From contig NC_083599.1 of the NCBI RefSeq assembly GCF_020882245.1, positions 16,564,865-16,628,864 on the forward strand: 64,000 nucleotides of DNA, in the 5' to 3' direction. Below, piece after piece: positions 1 to 12,808 of this stretch. Both the position numbers and the translations under genes were made by a program. Each line of letters begins with the position of its first letter. Within the stretch, counting starts at the first letter, position 1. Below the pieces are notes generated by a model. That model did not search any database and had not been told where the DNA came from. It was given only the letters and a program-made list of their open reading frames with translations. This DNA comes from Rhopalosiphum padi. Taxonomy: Eukaryota; Arthropoda; Insecta; Hemiptera; Aphididae.

Positions 1-2238
1 CAAACCGTATGTGTCTATAATAATATATAATATTTTATAAATTTCCAGATATTATCCCACTGGACCGCAAAAAAAAATAATATATTTGGAGAAAAAAGAG
101 AGAAAATATAGTATATAGTAAGTATAATAATAATAAAAATAATAGTTGCTGTGAAAGAAACACCACGCTGAAGGATAAAATATATGATACGTGCCACTTT
201 GGACTGATGAATTACTGAACGCTTGACCTATATGGCTATATACAATATACGTGGTAGGACGTCGCAGACGTATCGTCGTCGCAGGACATGAAATTAAATT
301 TTTCATTGTGGTGTAATAGAACATCGGAGCTTGTAAATAATTCAAATCTGCGGAAAACCTCGTACGTCTGAATGCAATCCGAATGCAACTCACATATTGT
401 GCGGAATAATGAAAATCTTGCTTGTGAATATATATTTTTTCGTCGACTGCGATAAATAACAGGAGAAATATTTGACTCACCTCAAACCTTTTTGCGGAAT
501 TCGGTGGTTTTTTACTTTTGGAAAAAATTATTTATATATATATTACATCGACTTATAAAACAACATAATATTATTATGTAATATGTTTAACGGTTTAACT
601 GATATAATATTTATAATATGCAAGACCAGACGGAAAGTTTATTTTCGGCGAATATTACAGACGAATATTTTATCTATAGTAATAAACAGGTGATATTGTA
701 GGAGGTTAATGACAATATTAAATTTCAATCCAAGAAAAATTATTAATCGATTAGTGTCGGTCGTATTTTATGACTACTGTGTGGTATAAGTTCAAAAATA
801 ATCCTTTAAAAAAGTAGAAATGAAAATACAACGTGATTTCTATGTATATATATATATTATAATAAATAGCACGCTGCAGATAAAAATTAACAATTAAAAT
901 AATATTATAATTTGTATAGTATTCAATTTTATATCAAATGATATGACCAAAATGTATGTAATTTAGCAATTTTTAATAGATTTCGTGCTGATAAACAATT
1001 ACATATACATTATACATGCATACAATATAGTCTTGTGACAGTATCGCGACCATTGCGTTTCAAACGTTTATGTCAACATGAGCAGAAAAAAAATATCAAA
1101 ACATTCACAACAAAAATGTATTTTTATACAACTGGTGTATATATACTGGTTAAATCACATTCGATAAAATGAAATTTATAGTTATTATTATAATGGTTGT
1201 CACATAAACTGTGTACAAGGTCATGATGAATGAGTAGTTAGGGGTTATGTTAACCTGACATCTGACTTGTTATCGTTATTACTGTTTTTTTCTCTTTAAA
1301 AATGATTTAAAACAATAGTTTTGACTACAAATGTTTTACAATTATAATTTTTAATTTCGGTTATCCGCGCATAAAATTAAAATCGAAAATACGAGTATAA
1401 TATGATTTCAATGATAAATCATTATATTGAATGTACAAAAACGTTAGTCACTACGGACAATTTTAACTTAAAACTTTTATAAAAAAAAAAAATTAATTTT
1501 TTGGAAATTCAAAATTCGTGCGCATTTGTTATTTAGACAAATTATGACATCATTTTAACATAAAATTCTTATCAATAAAAAAATAATTAACTACACCAAA
1601 ATGTGTTTTAAAATACATTTGATGAATATATTTTTTTTTCAAAACCCATTCAGTTAACATCTCAAATAATAATTTCACGTTTTAGTTTTTTTTTTTAAAT
1701 AGGTGAGATGCAGCCGTTTCCGACAAAATTGAATTTCCACAAATATTTTACTCTCTTACTAGGCAAAAGAAATTCTGAGCACGTCTTTACCCGTACGGTG
1801 GATATCGATTTTATAACTAATAACTGATTACTTATCCATACGGTCGAGGTTCTAATTTCGTTCATCTGTAGGTGTAGGTACTACAGCGGTATTTATGTGT
1901 CTTATTTTAACAATAAATATAAAATATTGGCCATGTCATTTAATATAATATATTATTAAAATTAAATGATAAATTTAGAATGCATCCGTATGTCTGCAGG
2001 ATAATATGTTACACGCGTATATTGTATAATTATTAATTATATAAGTTTCTACAATATATCGTTGTGTCTCATAACGCAAAGTTTAAACTAACAATACTAA
2101 ATATTATAGTATATAACCATTATAACCGTATATATAAATAATATATTTTATAAGCATAAAATCAAGTATTACGGTTTTATCGAAGTAGATACCGATTTTA
2201 CTAGTATTTGCTATGATTATCTCAACTGTTTATTTTAA
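1..2238. other. AT-rich non-coding stretch
   Basis: No gene is visible. The open frames here are short and low in complexity. Near 477-482 the minus strand reads a good splice-donor match (GAG then GTGAGT), but no coding frame with recognisable content lies on its exon side, so I do not call an exon. The rest is AT-rich sequence with TATA-type simple repeats (for example 842-857) and homopolymer A/T runs. Confidence 0.6.
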
Positions 2239-2246
2239 CAAGTAGG

Positions 2247-2429
2247 CTGCAGTGGCGCAGCCAGGATTTATTTTTCGAAGGGGAGGGAGGGTCTGATCAA
2301 TTTTTGTAAAATACAGTTTAAGATTTTTATAGCGGTTTTCATAGACCATTAAAAATTAAAATAATTGTTAAATATTTTTTAATATTTTGGGGGCTGCAGC
2401 CCGCTCAGCACCCCCTGTCTACGCCACTG
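2247..2429. mobile_element. hAT-type MITE with 8-bp target duplication
   Basis: A short non-autonomous DNA transposon. The left end contains CAGTGGCGCAGCCAGG (from 2250) and the right end reads CTGTCTACGCCACTG (2415-2429), so CAGTGGCG is an inverted terminal repeat. The 8-bp word CAAGTAGG is found immediately outside both ends (2239-2246 and 2430-2437), the target-duplication length characteristic of hAT transposons. Three bases (CTG) sit between the left duplication and the CAGTGGCG repeat. The interior has a G-rich block (2280-2291), an AT-rich core and a GGGGGCTGCAGCCC palindrome-like block near the right end. There is no coding capacity. A related copy lies at 19455-19570. The perfect duplication suggests a rather recent insertion compared with the other relics in this window. 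Confidence 0.85.
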
Positions 2430-2437
2430 CAAGTAGG

Positions 2438-3567
2438 TACCTAATCAAAGCATCAGTGTTCACAGGCGATTTTTTCGAGCCCACCGAGTTTTCCATCGAA
2501 TCTGGATCCGGCGCCGATATTACTCTATATATTATAATATATTATTATAATATATAAGTTTATCGTGCGCTTTAACTTTAGATTTATGTATTTTGTACAC
2601 GGTGACTTATTGTGTGGGCTCCAAGCCAACGAACAATCAACGATTCTAAACGAGCCATACGAGTATAACGATATACTCACATGGTGTAGGTAAATACAGA
2701 GAAAAGTGTATAATCAGTGTAATCAAACATAACTATATCCGCCATCGTATATATATATAATAGGAGCTACATATTTATGTGTTCTATAAAAATATTTCGA
2801 TTTTAATTCGCCGATATTTGGTTTATTGGTAATTAACTGAATTTAATTTTAAAATTTCAAAACCGTATTTATAAGCTCCGTGAATTAATCAAATACGATT
2901 TACACGCTCTGATTAGCTAGCGAATGTATATTATTTAAAACTTGGATTTAACTAATATCAAACTCTAAACTTTGATAGATATAATGAATGTACTACCTAC
3001 TTTTACTATAGATTTATAATGCATTGAATTCCCCGCTATACATATTTTATCAAAGTCGGATATATTAAATATAAGACATATCCATATTTTATGTTTCCTC
3101 CAACTTATCAGACGGCAATGGTAGGAGTGTGTTATTAACCTAATAACACCATAACCATAAAAAAAAAAAAAAAAAAATTACAATTTATTTATTAGGATAA
3201 GCTCCAAACCAAAGCAGTACTTACTAAAAATAATTTTTATCACACGTTAAACTACAGAAATGTCGTCGTGTTCACGAAGCGATGGTATATCCTCATGATC
3301 TCAAACTTAGATCGAAATAGTTTTATTTTGTTTAGCGCATAAAGTTCGTTTCGTATAACATATTATATTGACGTAAGTTTTCTTAAAGTTGACTGGTTTG
3401 CTAAGAATTTATTAGTGTATTATTTATTTATTTATTATTTTTTTTTTTTTTCAAACGAATCGCAAACAACTTACACAATTATATTGCAACTGAAAATTGT
3501 AAAACACAGTAAACAGTCTCACAAAGGTCGATGTTGAGATTTGATTTTGCGCGCTGAACTAGTGTGA
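2438..3567. other. AT-rich non-coding stretch
   Basis: No gene is visible. It holds TATA-type low-complexity sequence, an A run at 3160-3177, a T run near 3440-3452, and the short hairpin listed separately at 3129-3149. Confidence 0.6.
3129..3149. repeat. Perfect short inverted repeat (hairpin)
   Basis: GTGTTATTA (3129-3137) is followed by a 3-base spacer and its exact reverse complement TAATAACAC (3141-3149). It is not followed by a T tract that would suggest a terminator, and no function can be assigned. It may be a worn palindrome from a transposon. Confidence 0.5.
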
Positions 3568-3864
3568 TCAAAGCCCGAATGGAATAAGACTCTTTTTATT
3601 CCCGACGCCTAGAATATGCTGGTTCGACGGCGCTACTGCGCCACAGCGTCTTATATTGTATATATTTTTTCCACCCAAAACTTTCGTATCACGCACTTCG
3701 CAGCATTGTGTTTTACCGGCGGTGGTAAATATATTATCTTCGCCGAGTTCATTAATGTACTTTCGCAAACGTGACGGGAAAAGAGATGTTGTTCTTGGTA
3801 TTCCATTGCACCCAAACAGTAGTAACCGCAATACGACCGCACAGTCGTGTAGTATACTATACAA
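3568..3864 (-). pseudogene. Possible THAP-domain relic
   Basis: A 98-codon minus-strand frame whose order of motifs resembles a THAP (C2CH zinc-coordinating, DNA-binding) domain. It shows a Cys-rich start (DCAVV, then FGCNGIPRTTSLF), then LRKYINELGEDN, then TTAGKTQCCE where a THAP domain would have its Cys-x2-His pair, then LGGKN and GAVAPS. The His expected after the second Cys pair is absent, the two N-terminal cysteines are too far apart, and neighbouring frames also carry plausible pieces, so frameshifts are likely. THAP domains occur in P-element-type transposases and in many host proteins. I see no transposase core beside it. The identification is an inference from motif order and could be chance. 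Confidence 0.25.
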
Positions 3865-5860
3865 TAATAATTTGAATTATAATCAGTTATTTATACAGTT
3901 AGGTACCTGCCAAACACGGCACAGCTATTTGTCTTTAAAACTCAACATTTGCCGGAATATGCGTCAGACAGTTTACGTGGTACGCGTCAGTAGTAAACGC
4001 GGGGAGGGGGGGGTGAAAAAACTATTTCTTATCTATACTAAATTGTAGATACATCATTTTTTTAATTTTTTTTTTTAAAAAAAACTGTATTATTTTTTCG
4101 GTTTTGTAATAATCCCAAGCGTATAATATGCTAAAAAATTACCAATTAGTTATACACATACACTATTCATCTTTATTGTATTTAAATGTGCGAAAGTTGA
4201 CTCTGCACAAAAAAAAAGACCTTTGAGACTATATAACCAATAATGCAAATCAAGCAAAGCTTTTTTTTTTTTTTTGTGAATACGATGATCAAACAGAGAC
4301 CACCGTCACTCGAGAATTTCAAACAACTATACGACTTCTGCTATACGTGTCAATTTACCCATTACTCGTTTTTGTGAATCTTGATTAAGTATTTCGCGTA
4401 ATAGTTACTCTGAATATTGTTATATTATAACTACTATGTAAAATTAAAAAAAAAATAAAAATACACAAGTCAGTATATTTTTATTTGCACTGTATTATTT
4501 GAGATAGTTTTCGCTTGAATAGGTAGTATTTTACTCTCGAATCTACGGTAAATCCTATTTAAACATGCACATTCTCTGGATAATTTATATTTTAACAATA
4601 AAGGCTCTCCCGAGACTCGTGGCGTTATACCTTATATTAAATGTTACACCGTCAATGTGTATAGTGTGAATACAAGTTTGCCAAAGCAATTTAAAAATGC
4701 ATACCAACTGCAGTGCATTTGAATAAAATGCGCCTATATATTAATGCTCTAGACAAAAATATCGGTGTGTATATAAAGTAGCAATAAATAAAGGTTATAC
4801 ATTGCACAATGCAAATATCACTTATTATATTAACAGCATAAATTGTTTGAATAGAAAAAAAAAAAGTTAATTTCGTTATAATTAAAGCGATAACAATAAA
4901 ACACGGTTATAACTACCCGACAGAATGTAACCTGTCCTGCAGTAGTTATCCATAATACACAGAACCCGTTTACTTCGAAATTTATTGACGCAAAGCCCCG
5001 GACCTAATACTTAACCATTGATTTGTGAGTAGTGAGTGCAAATAGAATACGTTTTTCTCAATGCATACAGCCGTTTAGGAAATTTGTATTTGTGTATGTG
5101 TTTCTATGTATCGAATGCCCACCGAGTTTACCTCACTTTTCTTTTACGCGCGTTTAAACATTATAATAGTCTTACAAAATAATTGTAACGAGCGAACGTT
5201 ATACGATGCACACATACATATAGTACATGCTATACGTATCAATCCGTTTACTGCGAGCACGTTGAAAACTATAATAGCGTAAAGCGGTAAATATAATTAC
5301 AAAATACTTAAATCAACTCGAACGATTTACAATAATACTCCATCATTCGGGACTATTTAAAAACGAGGGACGCGGTGTTGGTTGGTTAGGTGGATAGTGC
5401 GGGGACGGTTTTGTTCGTACCCGAACGACATTAAACTCTGTGGCACCAACCGTCACGTGTGTATGACAATATAATATATTATATTCCCGACGTCGCACAG
5501 AACTATAATACCTACATGTGATAAAATGCACAAGTTAAATATAACAAATAATACGAAGTAAAACGTATACGAGTATATTTACAATGATAACAATAACAAT
5601 ATATAAATTTAATCGAATATTTTAGAAACAAAACTATATATTCATAGGGGCCACGAGGGAAGGGGTCGCAAGGGGAGCAAATTTTAAACAATAACAACTG
5701 TAAACGGCTAGGTTTTTCCGAAATTCTCATTTTAATTTTTAAATAAATTTTATAACCTTTATAAAATAGTTCCACGTATCAAATAATTTAAGCGTTATTT
5801 TGAAATCGGCGTAAACTATGTACGATGCACCTCCCCCCCCCCCCCTGAAACAGCATTCCC
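3865..5860. other. AT-rich non-coding stretch
   Basis: No gene is visible. It contains T runs (4261-4275), A runs, a 13-base or longer C run at 5831-5845 and several short AT-biased frames. The short frames near 5343-5775 on the minus strand have no recognisable domain. Confidence 0.55.
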
Positions 5861-6931
5861 AGCGGCGCCTATATTTATGTACGTATATTGTATTCTCTCG
5901 CCTAGCTGCGGGAAGCTACACAAAAAACCGATACGATTGCCAGTGCGACGGTTTTCGCCAATCGCCAACTTCGGCTATTACACTATAGACACAGCTAGCG
6001 CGGTTACCGATCGCCGCGGCCTTTATCGTCTTCGTCTGGTCGTAAAACAGTATTTACGTCGGTCGGCGTGTGCGTTTCACGCAGCTATAGCGAAGAGCAG
6101 CCGCCGTCGTCGTCGCGGATTACGGCAGAAAACTTTTGCGCATAAATGTGCACACACGAGCGCTAACACGCCTGTACTGTATGTATATATATTATATATA
6201 TATATACGTATACATGTATGACGTGTGTAATACAGCCGAGTTCTGCGTGTGTCGGCGGCGGTCGGCGTTGTACGAAAAATTAATATTACGGTCACCGCCC
6301 GACAACGACCCGCGACGACTATATATATATATATATATACCGTCAGCTGCGGTCTCTCGCGCGTACAGAGCACGCGCACTGCACCACACACACACACGCG
6401 CTACCTTGCCCACCCCGGCAATACGCCCACGTGTGCGTACGCGGCTCACGAGTTGACATGTCGGCCCCGTTGTAGACGTAATGGATGGGCCTTTGTGTGT
6501 ATACCCGAGACTAAGTCGGAAAATAATTAATTTTTTCGCCCGAAAACGTTCAACCGTTTGTAATCCGCGCGTCCCTTTATTTTCACCGCCGCCGCCGAAA
6601 CGCGTACGGCAGGGTTGGGGGTGTGTGTGTGTTTGTGTGTGGGAGAGAGAGAGAGAGCTATATATATATATATATATGTAGAGACACAAACAATAATATT
6701 AAGACGCCCCGAGCGCACTGGGCTGCCACATCATCACCGGTCGTATAAGCATAAACCTTTTTTGTTTTTACTTACGTATAATATGCGTCCAAACGTCGCG
6801 GTTAATGTAATTCCTTTAAAACGCTAGTTGATTAAATCGATTGCGCGCGCGCGCGCCCGTGATTCTCGTTCTGGGCCCAGTGCCCACGACTGAAAACGGA
6901 TTATTTCAATATATAATTCTAATGTCTGATA
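5861..6931. other. GC/CpG-rich patch loaded with microsatellites
   Basis: A GC- and CpG-rich island between AT-rich flanks. It contains TA tracts (6184-6205, 6319-6339, 6659-6677), a CA tract (6384-6398), a GT tract followed by a GA tract (6620-6657), GTC/CGT-type trinucleotides near 6100-6120 and a pure CG tract (6843-6856). Arg-rich and Tyr/Ile-rich frames of 60-165 codons run through it on both strands, but their composition follows the repeats, so I do not call them genes. It could be a promoter or 5' untranslated region. Nothing in the sequence fixes a start site. Confidence 0.45.
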
Positions 6932-9701
6932 CAGTGGTTTCCAGACTTTTTTAAACCCTTGCAGGCAAAAATTTCATTTTCGGTCTTTATTAATTTTTTT
7001 TGTTACGTATAAACATTAAATTATACGAGTTTAAATTTGTTTTTATACATGTATTATCGCGCTATTTGTATTGAGTACAATATTTATTATTGATTAAGAA
7101 CATTTAATGATAAACGAGTGCTCAATGGGCGTCACAAATATCGTATTTAATTTTTATAGGAATAGTTTACAAAAATGCCCACGATATTTTACGATATTTC
7201 TTCCTTCACAAACATGAGTGTTTTTTGTTTCTTATTTATCATGTTGGGCTAAAAACCCCTGTCTGCGATGATATGAAGTTGAGAATATAGTTAGTATTTT
7301 TATAGATATTTTTTTTCAGAAATATATATTCCGAACTTATTAGAGGTAACCTAATTCTGCAGCGTTCAATTATTTTTGACTGAACAAACATTTTTTTTTC
7401 GGCAAGTTTAAAATTAAACCAAGTCACTTATACATTGAAAATATTTCTTAGCCAATTGTAAATTTTAGTACTTAAACTAGGAAAATATGTATTGACCTTT
7501 ACTTGATAAAATATTATCATCGTTAACTAGTTTAGCAGCATAGAAAAATACGTAGTATATTCTATGATAATCTAGATTAATTTTAGTTTTCAATGTTTAA
7601 ATGTTAACATTTTTTCTTTCAAAGCGATAATTTTGTCTGGTGTTAAAATATTTTCATTGGCATTTTGTATATTAAAATTTAGTTTGTTGAGATTCTCAAA
7701 CCAATCAGTTAATGATACTAACTTTTTCTACCGAAAAATAAAAAATTAATTTTCTTCCATGTTTAAAACTATAAATAACTTCTTTATAAAATTAATTTTA
7801 AACTCGTTATAAGATATTGCTGCTCAAAATCCATCACACTACGTTGTATGATTTCAATCTTTTAGTCTAAATTCATCTTTCTATAATTATTTTCAAATAG
7901 TTTTTATTTAAGAGAACAGCTCTTGTAAACATTTATGATTTTTATAACATAATGAAATATATTTTATAAATCACTTATTATAGATTTTTTAATAAAAAAC
8001 TCTTTATGAAAGAATCAATGGACGAAAATAATTATAGAATTTTTTACTTCACAAAAAAAAAAATGAAACCTTTAATTGAACTGGTTATTGAAGGTGTTCT
8101 ATCAGTATAGATTCCGATTTCATAATAAATGTATGTTCATCAAAAACTTTAAAACATCTACACTTCTTGTTGTTTTAAGCAATATTTTACAAAAAAAAGT
8201 TTTCGTTAATATCGTCATCAACCACCATGCATACAAAAACCAAAAGTTCTACTTTTTTACTTATACTTGTAATTTCCTCTCCTTGTAATGCAAACTTGAA
8301 AAAATGACGTAAGTTTTTGAATAGTTTCTGCCCGATATCTTCGAATATGTGGTTTACACGTATCATCAGAATAACTTATTCGCTGTTTTAATCGAATACT
8401 TTGTTCTGAAAGTATTTGTATCAATTTCTTTATGTTTATCGAACATGATAATTCTACCATTAAAGCCTACGATACACTTACCGTGATCTCCGATCGATCA
8501 TTTATAAATGTATTCAGGGAATATTTAAAAGTTGTAATATGCTGTTTTGTTGATATCAACGATATTCGTACTATTGTACAAGGTTACATACAATTCAAGA
8601 TAACAAATTTAAAAACTATTAGATAGATAAATTAAAATATTATCACAATTTATTAATATAGTTGTTTTTCTTTTTATTCCTATACAATTTTTTGTCAAAT
8701 CATTAAATTGATGTGTTAATTTAAGTCGGGTCGTGTGTACCATCTGAGATGACGAGTACAGTAATATTATTTGTGATGCAAGCACAACCATAATCATTGA
8801 ACGATCTGTTCGTTATGCTTGGTTTAAATCGGTGTTTACAATAATTATCTTGATTTTCAAAAAATCGTGCATTTTTGCCATTTGTTTTTATTCGATCCAA
8901 GAGCACGCACAATATTATACTTTAAACATGGTTGTCAGCAGACACCAATTTTTAATCCCTATTATGATGCAGATCGGATCTCGCAATATTGTGCTGCTCT
9001 TCTCTCGTTAAACACGTTCAATAATGCACAGGAAATGTGTTTCAAAAGCTTCGTGTTGTACAAAGACACTATAAATCCGGTCGGTTGGGCTATAAAATAC
9101 TTTTGGATTATGTATTGTATTTACAAAATCGTACCAAACGCGTAATCAGAAAAAAAAAGCTTTGTTATAATATTATATAATAGAAAATTACTAACGCGAT
9201 TATACCCAAATAATGTTACCATATTCGTTACTTTTCATTATTAATAGTTATAACTTACGTCAATAAAAGCCATTGTAACTTCGAACATGGTTTAAAACTA
9301 CCTACACGTTTGTTCAAAAACATTATAAATTTAACTATTAAAATAGAGTGCAAACATTCGACCAACAGTTTATAGAATATACTTTGATGTTTAACGTTAA
9401 CATTGCATTAATTTTGGTCAAAAGCTAGTCTGAAGATAAACAAAAACCGGACAGGATATAGGGCACTAGTCTGAGTGGTCTCGCCTTGGATCTACCTACG
9501 TTATATATTATAAATGTATGGTGTTTAGTAAATTTCAATGTACAATAAATATCCATTTGATATGGAAGAGTGACATTTTGCAACGTTTGTCAAATGTTTA
9601 TTGGTAGATTTTGATTATTGAAAAAATTTAAAATTTCTCATTCAAGTACCTGAATATTTTTCCCTTCTAGTATCTTAGTACTAATAATATGAAAACCACT
9701 G
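6932..9701 (-). mobile_element. Decayed, nearly full-length hAT transposon
   Basis: The left end starts CAGTGGTTTCCAGA (6932-6945). The right end, read on the minus strand from 9701, starts CAGTGGTTTTCATA. These agree at 12 of the first 14 bases and form the inverted termini of a 2.77-kb element. Between them lies a minus-strand relic of a BED-type hAT transposase (separate entry), so both the termini and the cargo point to the same superfamily. The 8 bases outside the ends (GTCTGATA and TACAAACA) do not match, so either the target duplication has decayed or one end is not the original partner. About 0.8 kb between the transposase N-terminus and the right terminus (8870-9701) is non-coding in this reading and would be the element's 5' leader. 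Confidence 0.7.
7236..8870 (-). pseudogene. hAT transposase relic (BED/ZBED5-SCAND3-like)
   Basis: This was a DDE-type cut-and-paste transposase, read right to left and spread over all three minus frames. In order: an N-terminal block FNDYGCACITNN (8766-8801) leading into a damaged BED zinc finger (TRLKLTHQFNDL, about 8690-8725); ILSEQSIRLKQRIS (about 8370-8430); RHFFKFALQ then ELLVFV and NENFF (8190-8309), where the family has the catalytic-domain strand FALQLDE...LLVFVRY; YTDRTPSITSSIKGF (8062-8109), the CTDGAP-like block; YNVV, stop, WILSSNIL (7803-7854), matching the family's EVRW-x-S block; FENLNKLNFNIQNANENIL (about 7650-7728); YFPSLSTKIYNWLRNIF (7438-7488); and a C-terminal piece LNFISSQTGVFS (7240-7283) where the dimerisation domain has LPF..TYLCE..FS. 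The many stops and frame changes show it is dead. The family match is from motif order recognised by eye. Confidence 0.75.
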
Positions 9702-12156
9702 TACAAACATATAAATTTCCTAATTTTTCTACCCATGGTCAAATATACTTAATATCGTTAATTATGTTTATTATTAAGAAAAACGATGATCACCATCGTG
9801 ATACCTACTCGTGTTGGCCATAAATAGCATACATTTTTATCAGGAAAATAAATTGTTTTTAAGAGGGCAAAGATCAAAAACTACGTATTTACCTTACTAA
9901 CAATAACCTGATATTTAATACCACATATTATATGAGGTATCATATTTCGTACCCGTTGTCATTAAACTGGAGTAATAAGTCCCAGGTGAAAAATACCTCG
10001 AATCCTATTTATAGTTGTTTTTCTTGTGTGATTTTTTATACTTTAGATTATGATATACGAAAATTATCTGTTATAAAAGTTACGGTATCGAGTACACACA
10101 TTTATACTTTTTACTTCAAAAACCGTTATCGTGTGAAATTTAAAATTTTAGGCAATATTGAACCTAAATATTCTTTGAAGTTAATCGATTTATGTAGATT
10201 TGTAGATTTTTCCAGATTTCAAACGAGATATTATGATAGTTTGAATACATCCATAGAGATTTTTTTAAATTACTATCATTTCAATAAAATTATAAAAAAA
10301 TTAATAAATAATTGGAAAACTATACTTATATTAACTATTTAGATAATTATCTGTTATTATATCATAAATATATGTGTTTTATATATATTTGAGAGTATAT
10401 AATGCATAATCAAATTTTATACTGTTATGAATAGTAAAAATCCAATTTTCAACTTTAAATCTGGTTTCTGGTAGTAAGTTGGATCTAATTGGTACATTGC
10501 AGGGATGAGAAATTAAGCAAAAACGGGAATATTTAAGCAAAATTCGATTTTGAAAAAAAAAAAATATTAAGTATTATTATACTTAAGTACATAGATAGTT
10601 TTAAAAATGTCAATCTTTTATAAAATATTAAATTAATTATTGATTTATTATATACAATAACATTTTTGTTTTTTTATTTAAAAGTTTGAATTTTTAAAAA
10701 AAAATCATCATGATAACAAAACTATATATATCACGTTAAAAATGTATAACATTTTCAATTTTAACACAATATTATATAACTTAAAAATTGTATTAATACA
10801 GATTCCTGATAAGTATTTTTTATTGGATATTGTGTAATATACTAATATTACATACAATTTTTATATTTTAAGGAATTGATGTTTTGATGAAATTCCAATG
10901 ATTGGGTATTTTAACAATTTTAGTTATTTTTTTGTAATTCAAAAAAATATTACTTTTAAGGAATTGATGCTTTAATATCGCAATCTAATATGAATAATGC
11001 AGTTTTAAAAATATTTAGATTAATATTAAATTATGTATACGAAGAACCTTTTCTCACTGATACTATATGTACGTCTACTATTACTGACTAATATATGTTG
11101 GTAAAAGCTATATAAAAAAAAAATATATATTTTATTTAAATAAAATGATAAAATAATTTAAACAATGAGATGATAAATGCAATTTATTATTTTTATTTTT
11201 TGTAAAAATATAATAGTTCAACCAAAACATGTCATATGTTATAAGAAAAAAAAAGTGCCTAACAATAGCGTTCAACCCATATAAATAAATAATAAATATA
11301 AAATAAAATATCCTTATAAATAATATGGATCGACTACGTTCAATCTATCATTGAATTAAAATTGAACACATCCATTACAGTTACCAACTCCACGAGAACA
11401 CTAGACGTCTATAATAATACACAGCAGACCGACATTTCCGATTTTTCGTATATTGCAATTTGCAATACATCTTGTCGTTTTGTAATATTTTATCGAAAAG
11501 TTATTTTATATTGTAATAATTGTAACGATCAATACTCTATAGATAACTATTAATTCAAAATTTCGATCGTATAAGCTTTTTACATTCTATCGCGAAACAG
11601 TATTTAATCATTTTAGTGAATGTTTGATGAAAAATAATCATTGAAAGCTCATCACTCGTATGTATCGTGCGTCATGCATCACTTTAAATCAAAGAAAATA
11701 ATAATAACACAACTCTTGCGCTTACATAATATCTGATATTCAACTATATAATATTTGTTGTTGGAAGTACTTTTGGTGAAGTTTTTTTTTTTTCAGTGTT
11801 AAATTTCTAAAACCCATCGCATAACGATATCATAACAGACATCGATAACGACCGTGTATTTCAATCGTTTGCCGTCGGTACGCATTAATAGTTTCTATAA
11901 TTTTAGTTTATCTCTATTCGCTTATTATTTACACAAAATTCGCGTATCGTCTAAATATTATTAGAGTGTAATATCGATTTCCAAATTATTCTAATAAATA
12001 ACCGTCATAATATTATAGTGTTTCGATAGATGATCTTCTGTCAGTATTCGCCTGCAACTCTCTGTAATTATGTACTTATTTTACACGCTAAACGAAAAAA
12101 AAAAACGTGTGTGTATAACTATTATATATTTTCAACACCGCTATATAATAATGTTG

Positions 12157-12158
<2 letters not shown>
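9702..12158. other. AT-rich non-coding stretch
   Basis: No gene is supported. The longest frame is 136 codons (9932-10342, plus strand, real ATG). It contains no alanine and a single glycine, and is dominated by Ile, Asn, Lys, Tyr, Phe and Ser, as expected from AT-rich noise. Near 10455-10505 there is a patch (TTTCTGGTAGTAA...GATC) that resembles 32258-32310. A splice-acceptor-like T tract ending in CAG lies at about 11784-11797. A TCATCACTCGTATGTATCG region and other AT-rich sequence follow without recognisable content. Confidence 0.5.

Positions 12159-12199
<41 letters not shown>
12159..12199. repeat. (GT)n microsatellite
   Basis: About twenty uninterrupted GT units, likely polymorphic in length. 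Confidence 0.95.
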
Positions 12200-12200
<1 letters not shown>

Positions 12201-12498
12201 TACTATCATCGTATGCTTTATGCCGGATTTAAATCGTACGTGTACGGAAACTGGATTATAAATACAACACATTATTTTATTTATGTCTGACTAATGAACG
12301 ACTGTCGATTTATCGCTAAAACAAACACAATATTCGCGTTGTGCTCACCCCGCGGTGCAGGAATATTGCCGTAATCGCGCACGTATCGCCTAAGCTTCGG
12401 CAAACACCGCTGAACACCGAATATATGTGACCATTTGGGAATTTCAACAATGCGACGTTTCCGACCGTATAACGCGGGTAGGTACCTCGTACACTCAC

Positions 12499-12534
12499 TC
12501 TGTCTGTCTGTGTCTGCCTGTCTGTCTGTCTATC

Positions 12535-12571
<37 letters not shown>

Positions 12572-12582
12572 GTCTCTCTGTC
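12499..12582. repeat. (TGTC)n tetranucleotide microsatellite
   Basis: An imperfect TGTC/CTGT array with TCTC interruptions towards the right end. It generates Cys/Leu/Ser/Val-rich spurious frames on the plus strand. Confidence 0.9.
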
Positions 12583-12808
12583 ATCGCGATCCGTTTATAC
12601 ACGGTAACACATTATTATGCATATTATATACCTACGAGTATAGTGTGTGTGTGATCGCTGCAGAATATCGGATAAAGCCATGGAATCGTAAAGATGTCGC
12701 TTTAGAATAATAATTAAACAAGCGACTATAATTTAGTATAATACGTATATCGTGTGGCGGCGATATCGTATACGCCAGCGTTTCCCAAACTTTTTCTTCT
12801 GATAAAAA

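Noticed and set aside
52..480. 142-codon minus-strand open frame
   Set aside because: It has no ATG at its start, its 5' edge coincides with a donor-like GTGAGT, and its C-terminal half is Tyr/Phe repeats from TAATAA sequence.
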